Notes under the pieces: generated by a model
What the model was told of the DNA's origin: nothing
The model's input: only the letters and a program-made list of their open reading frames with translations
The model's database searches: none
Part shown: positions 62,616 through 64,000 of the stretch, piece after piece
How positions within the stretch are numbered: the first letter of the stretch is position 1
How the letters are laid out: the number at the start of each line of letters is the position of its first letter
From: an uncultured Agathobacter sp.
Lineage (GTDB): Bacteria > Bacillota > Clostridia > Lachnospirales > Lachnospiraceae
Assembly (NCBI GenBank): GCA_934307695.1
Contig: CAKRCS010000008.1
Span: forward strand, 1 to 64,000
Reading direction: 5' to 3'
DNA length: 64,000 nucleotides
Position numbers and translations under genes: made by a program

Positions 62616-64000
62616 TATAAAAGAGTTTCTAAAAAAATTTTTCAGCTCAAGATTGTTTATTTTGTCGGTGGTCGTGATCGCAATGTTTGGGACGATGATC
62701 GCGCGCGTGTTTTACCTTCAGATCGTAAATGGTGCGTATTATCAGAAGAACTTCACCATGCGTATCCAGAAGCCGCTTACGATCGAGGCGGCGAGGGGAA
62801 ATATCTACGACTGCAATGGACGGCTGCTTGCATACAATGAGCTTGCCTATGCTGTCATTTTTTACGATACATACGGAAGCAGTTCCTCTAAGAGCAGAAA
62901 GCTCAATGCGGAGCTTGCACAGATCATTCAGGCAATCGAGGACAATGGGGAATCCATCACGAATGATTTCCGTATCGCTTATGATGAGGAGACGGATACA
63001 TTCAGCTACACCGTATCCGGGACAAGCCTGAAACGTTTTCTGGCGGATGTGTTCGGAAAGGTTTCCTACGACAAGCTTGAGTACAACAAGGATTTTAACT
63101 TCGACGAGGCGAACGCGACGGCGGAGCAGGTCATGGATTTTCTGATGCATGACAAAAAGAGCGGTTTTTCCGTACATACACTCGATGAGAAAACCGGGAC
63201 GGAGGAGGACAGCAAGTACGACTTCTATACAAAGAAGATGGCGTATGAGATCGTTGTCCTGCGCTATGCGATCAATGCGAACCGCTATACCAAGTACAAT
63301 CCGACCACGATCGCGGAAGATGTTTCCGACCGGGTGGTTGCGTATATGAATGAGCATTCAGACGAGCTGATCGGCGTTGAAATCTCCGAGGAGACGGTGC
63401 GAAGATACAATTACAGTGAGTATTTTTCTTCCATCATCGGCTACACCGGACGTATCTCCGACTCGGAATACGAGCAGCTGTCGGCAAATGACAGCAGCTA
63501 TACGACCAACGACATTATCGGTAAGACCGGTCTGGAGCAGTATTATGAGAGCTATCTTCGCGGAACGAACGGCGAGCGCGAGGTCTATGTAGACAGCGTG
63601 GGACGTATCTCCGAGGTCATCCGCAACGTGGATGCGGTAACTGGCTGTGACCTGTATTTGAGCATTGATGCGGAGCTTCAGGCGGCGGTTTACCAGCTGT
63701 TAGAGCAGGAGCTTGCCGGTATCCTTTATTCCAATATCAAGGATGGCAACATCCCGATCAATGATGTGTATTATGCGCTGATCAACAATAACATCATTGA
63801 CATAACGCATTTTGCGGCGGAGGATGCGTCTGCCACGGAACAGAAGCTTCAGGCAATCTTTGACGAGCGGGCGCAAAAAGCACTTTCGGACATCTCCGAA
63901 CAGCTTAGTGCGTCAGAGCCGTATAACAACAATGACATGCCGGATGAGATGCTTGATGATTTCACCTGTGTAATGAGTCTTTTGCGTGAAAATGGTATCC
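62605..64000 (+). CDS. mrdA: Penicillin-binding protein 2 (5' part, runs off the window)
   Basis: Open for 465 codons to the window edge, so it is incomplete at the 3' end. It starts at TTG 62605, inside the mreD end, with GGAG about 11 nt upstream. A membrane helix (residues about 17-38, FILSVVVIAMFGTMIARVFYLQ) is followed by QKPLTIEAARGNIYDCNGRLLAYNELAYAV, the PBP dimerisation-domain start, then YSSIIGYTGRI-type text (EYFSSIIGYTGRISDSE), DIIGKTGLEQYYESYLRGTNGEREVYVDS and LYLSIDAELQ, all typical of class B PBPs. The catalytic SxxK lies beyond the window. Its place after mreD marks it as the elongation PBP. A roughly 90-residue segment after LYLSIDAELQ (to the edge) looks like an insertion before the transpeptidase domain. 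Confidence 0.9.
   Translation, partial: MIYDIKEFLKKFFSSRLFILSVVVIAMFGTMIARVFYLQIVNGAYYQKNFTMRIQKPLTIEAARGNIYDCNGRLLAYNELAYAVIFYDTYGSSSSKSRKLNAELAQIIQAIEDNGESITNDFRIAYDEETDTFSYTVSGTSLKRFLADVFGKVSYDKLEYNKDFNFDEANATAEQVMDFLMHDKKSGFSVHTLDEKTGTEEDSKYDFYTKKMAYEIVVLRYAINANRYTKYNPTTIAEDVSDRVVAYMNEHSDELIGVEISEETVRRYNYSEYFSSIIGYTGRISDSEYEQLSANDSSYTTNDIIGKTGLEQYYESYLRGTNGEREVYVDSVGRISEVIRNVDAVTGCDLYLSIDAELQAAVYQLLEQELAGILYSNIKDGNIPINDVYYALINNNIIDITHFAAEDASATEQKLQAIFDERAQKALSDISEQLSASEPYNNNDMPDEMLDDFTCVMSLLRENGI

Noticed and set aside
1..64000. CRISPR array, prophage or complete insertion sequence
   Set aside because: No evenly spaced direct repeats with unique spacers, no phage structural genes, and no transposase bracketed by terminal repeats were found.

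Overview
The window reads as chromosomal DNA of a spore-forming member of the Clostridia, most likely Lachnospiraceae (Roseburia/Eubacterium rectale relatives). This is inferred from Shine-Dalgarno-rich starts, a T-box leader, sporulation genes (spoIID-like, yqfC/yqfD, a spoVB-like flippase, a BofC-like protein), an endonuclease-type MutL, Rex, a C1-folate module, and mid-GC codon use. Species cannot be fixed from the sequence alone.

Layout. 1-2.1 kb: a tRNA-Glu, an isolated Rpn-type nuclease/transposase gene, a nested palindromic element, and a 6S RNA gene followed by five 17-nt tandem repeats and a terminator. 2.1-4.8 kb: a SpoIID/LytB-domain protein and a PHP phosphoesterase. 4.8-10.2 kb: a T-box leader (UUC specifier), pheS-pheT-queA, and a PilZ protein. 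10.2-15 kb: aroA convergent with tyrA, then an EF-G-like GTPase. 15-17.2 kb: a secreted propeller-like protein and four small orphan proteins; two of these have sigma-K-like promoters. 17.3-24.7 kb: icd, rex with a candidate autoregulatory operator, a coiled-coil protein, nnr, alr, an antitoxin-less mazF, a CBS-domain protein and yebC. 24.8-32.9 kb: glgA, ftsK/spoIIIE, fhs-folD, and a zinc-ribbon/TPR protein. 33-41.3 kb: a TetR regulator followed by a 2530-residue mosaic surface protein. 41.4-47.3 kb: xpt and a membrane protein (minus strand), then rlmH and the linked run yqfC-yqfD-phoH-(degenerate HD protein)-ybeY. 47.3-64 kb: a flippase, a BofC-like protein whose start codon sits in a hairpin loop, two FAD proteins, mutS-mutL-miaA, a PLP enzyme, radC, mreB-mreC-mreD, and the 5' part of a PBP2 gene that runs off the end.

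Most of the window is conserved housekeeping sequence in tightly packed operons with ATGA or TGATG overlaps. The parts worth a second look are the Rpn/palindrome/6S block, the small-protein sporulation island at 16-17.2 kb, the PgpH-like protein that has lost its metal ligands, the hairpin enclosing the BofC-like start codon, the apparently leaderless rlmH, and the TetR/giant surface protein pair. I found no CRISPR array, prophage, complete insertion sequence or defence island.
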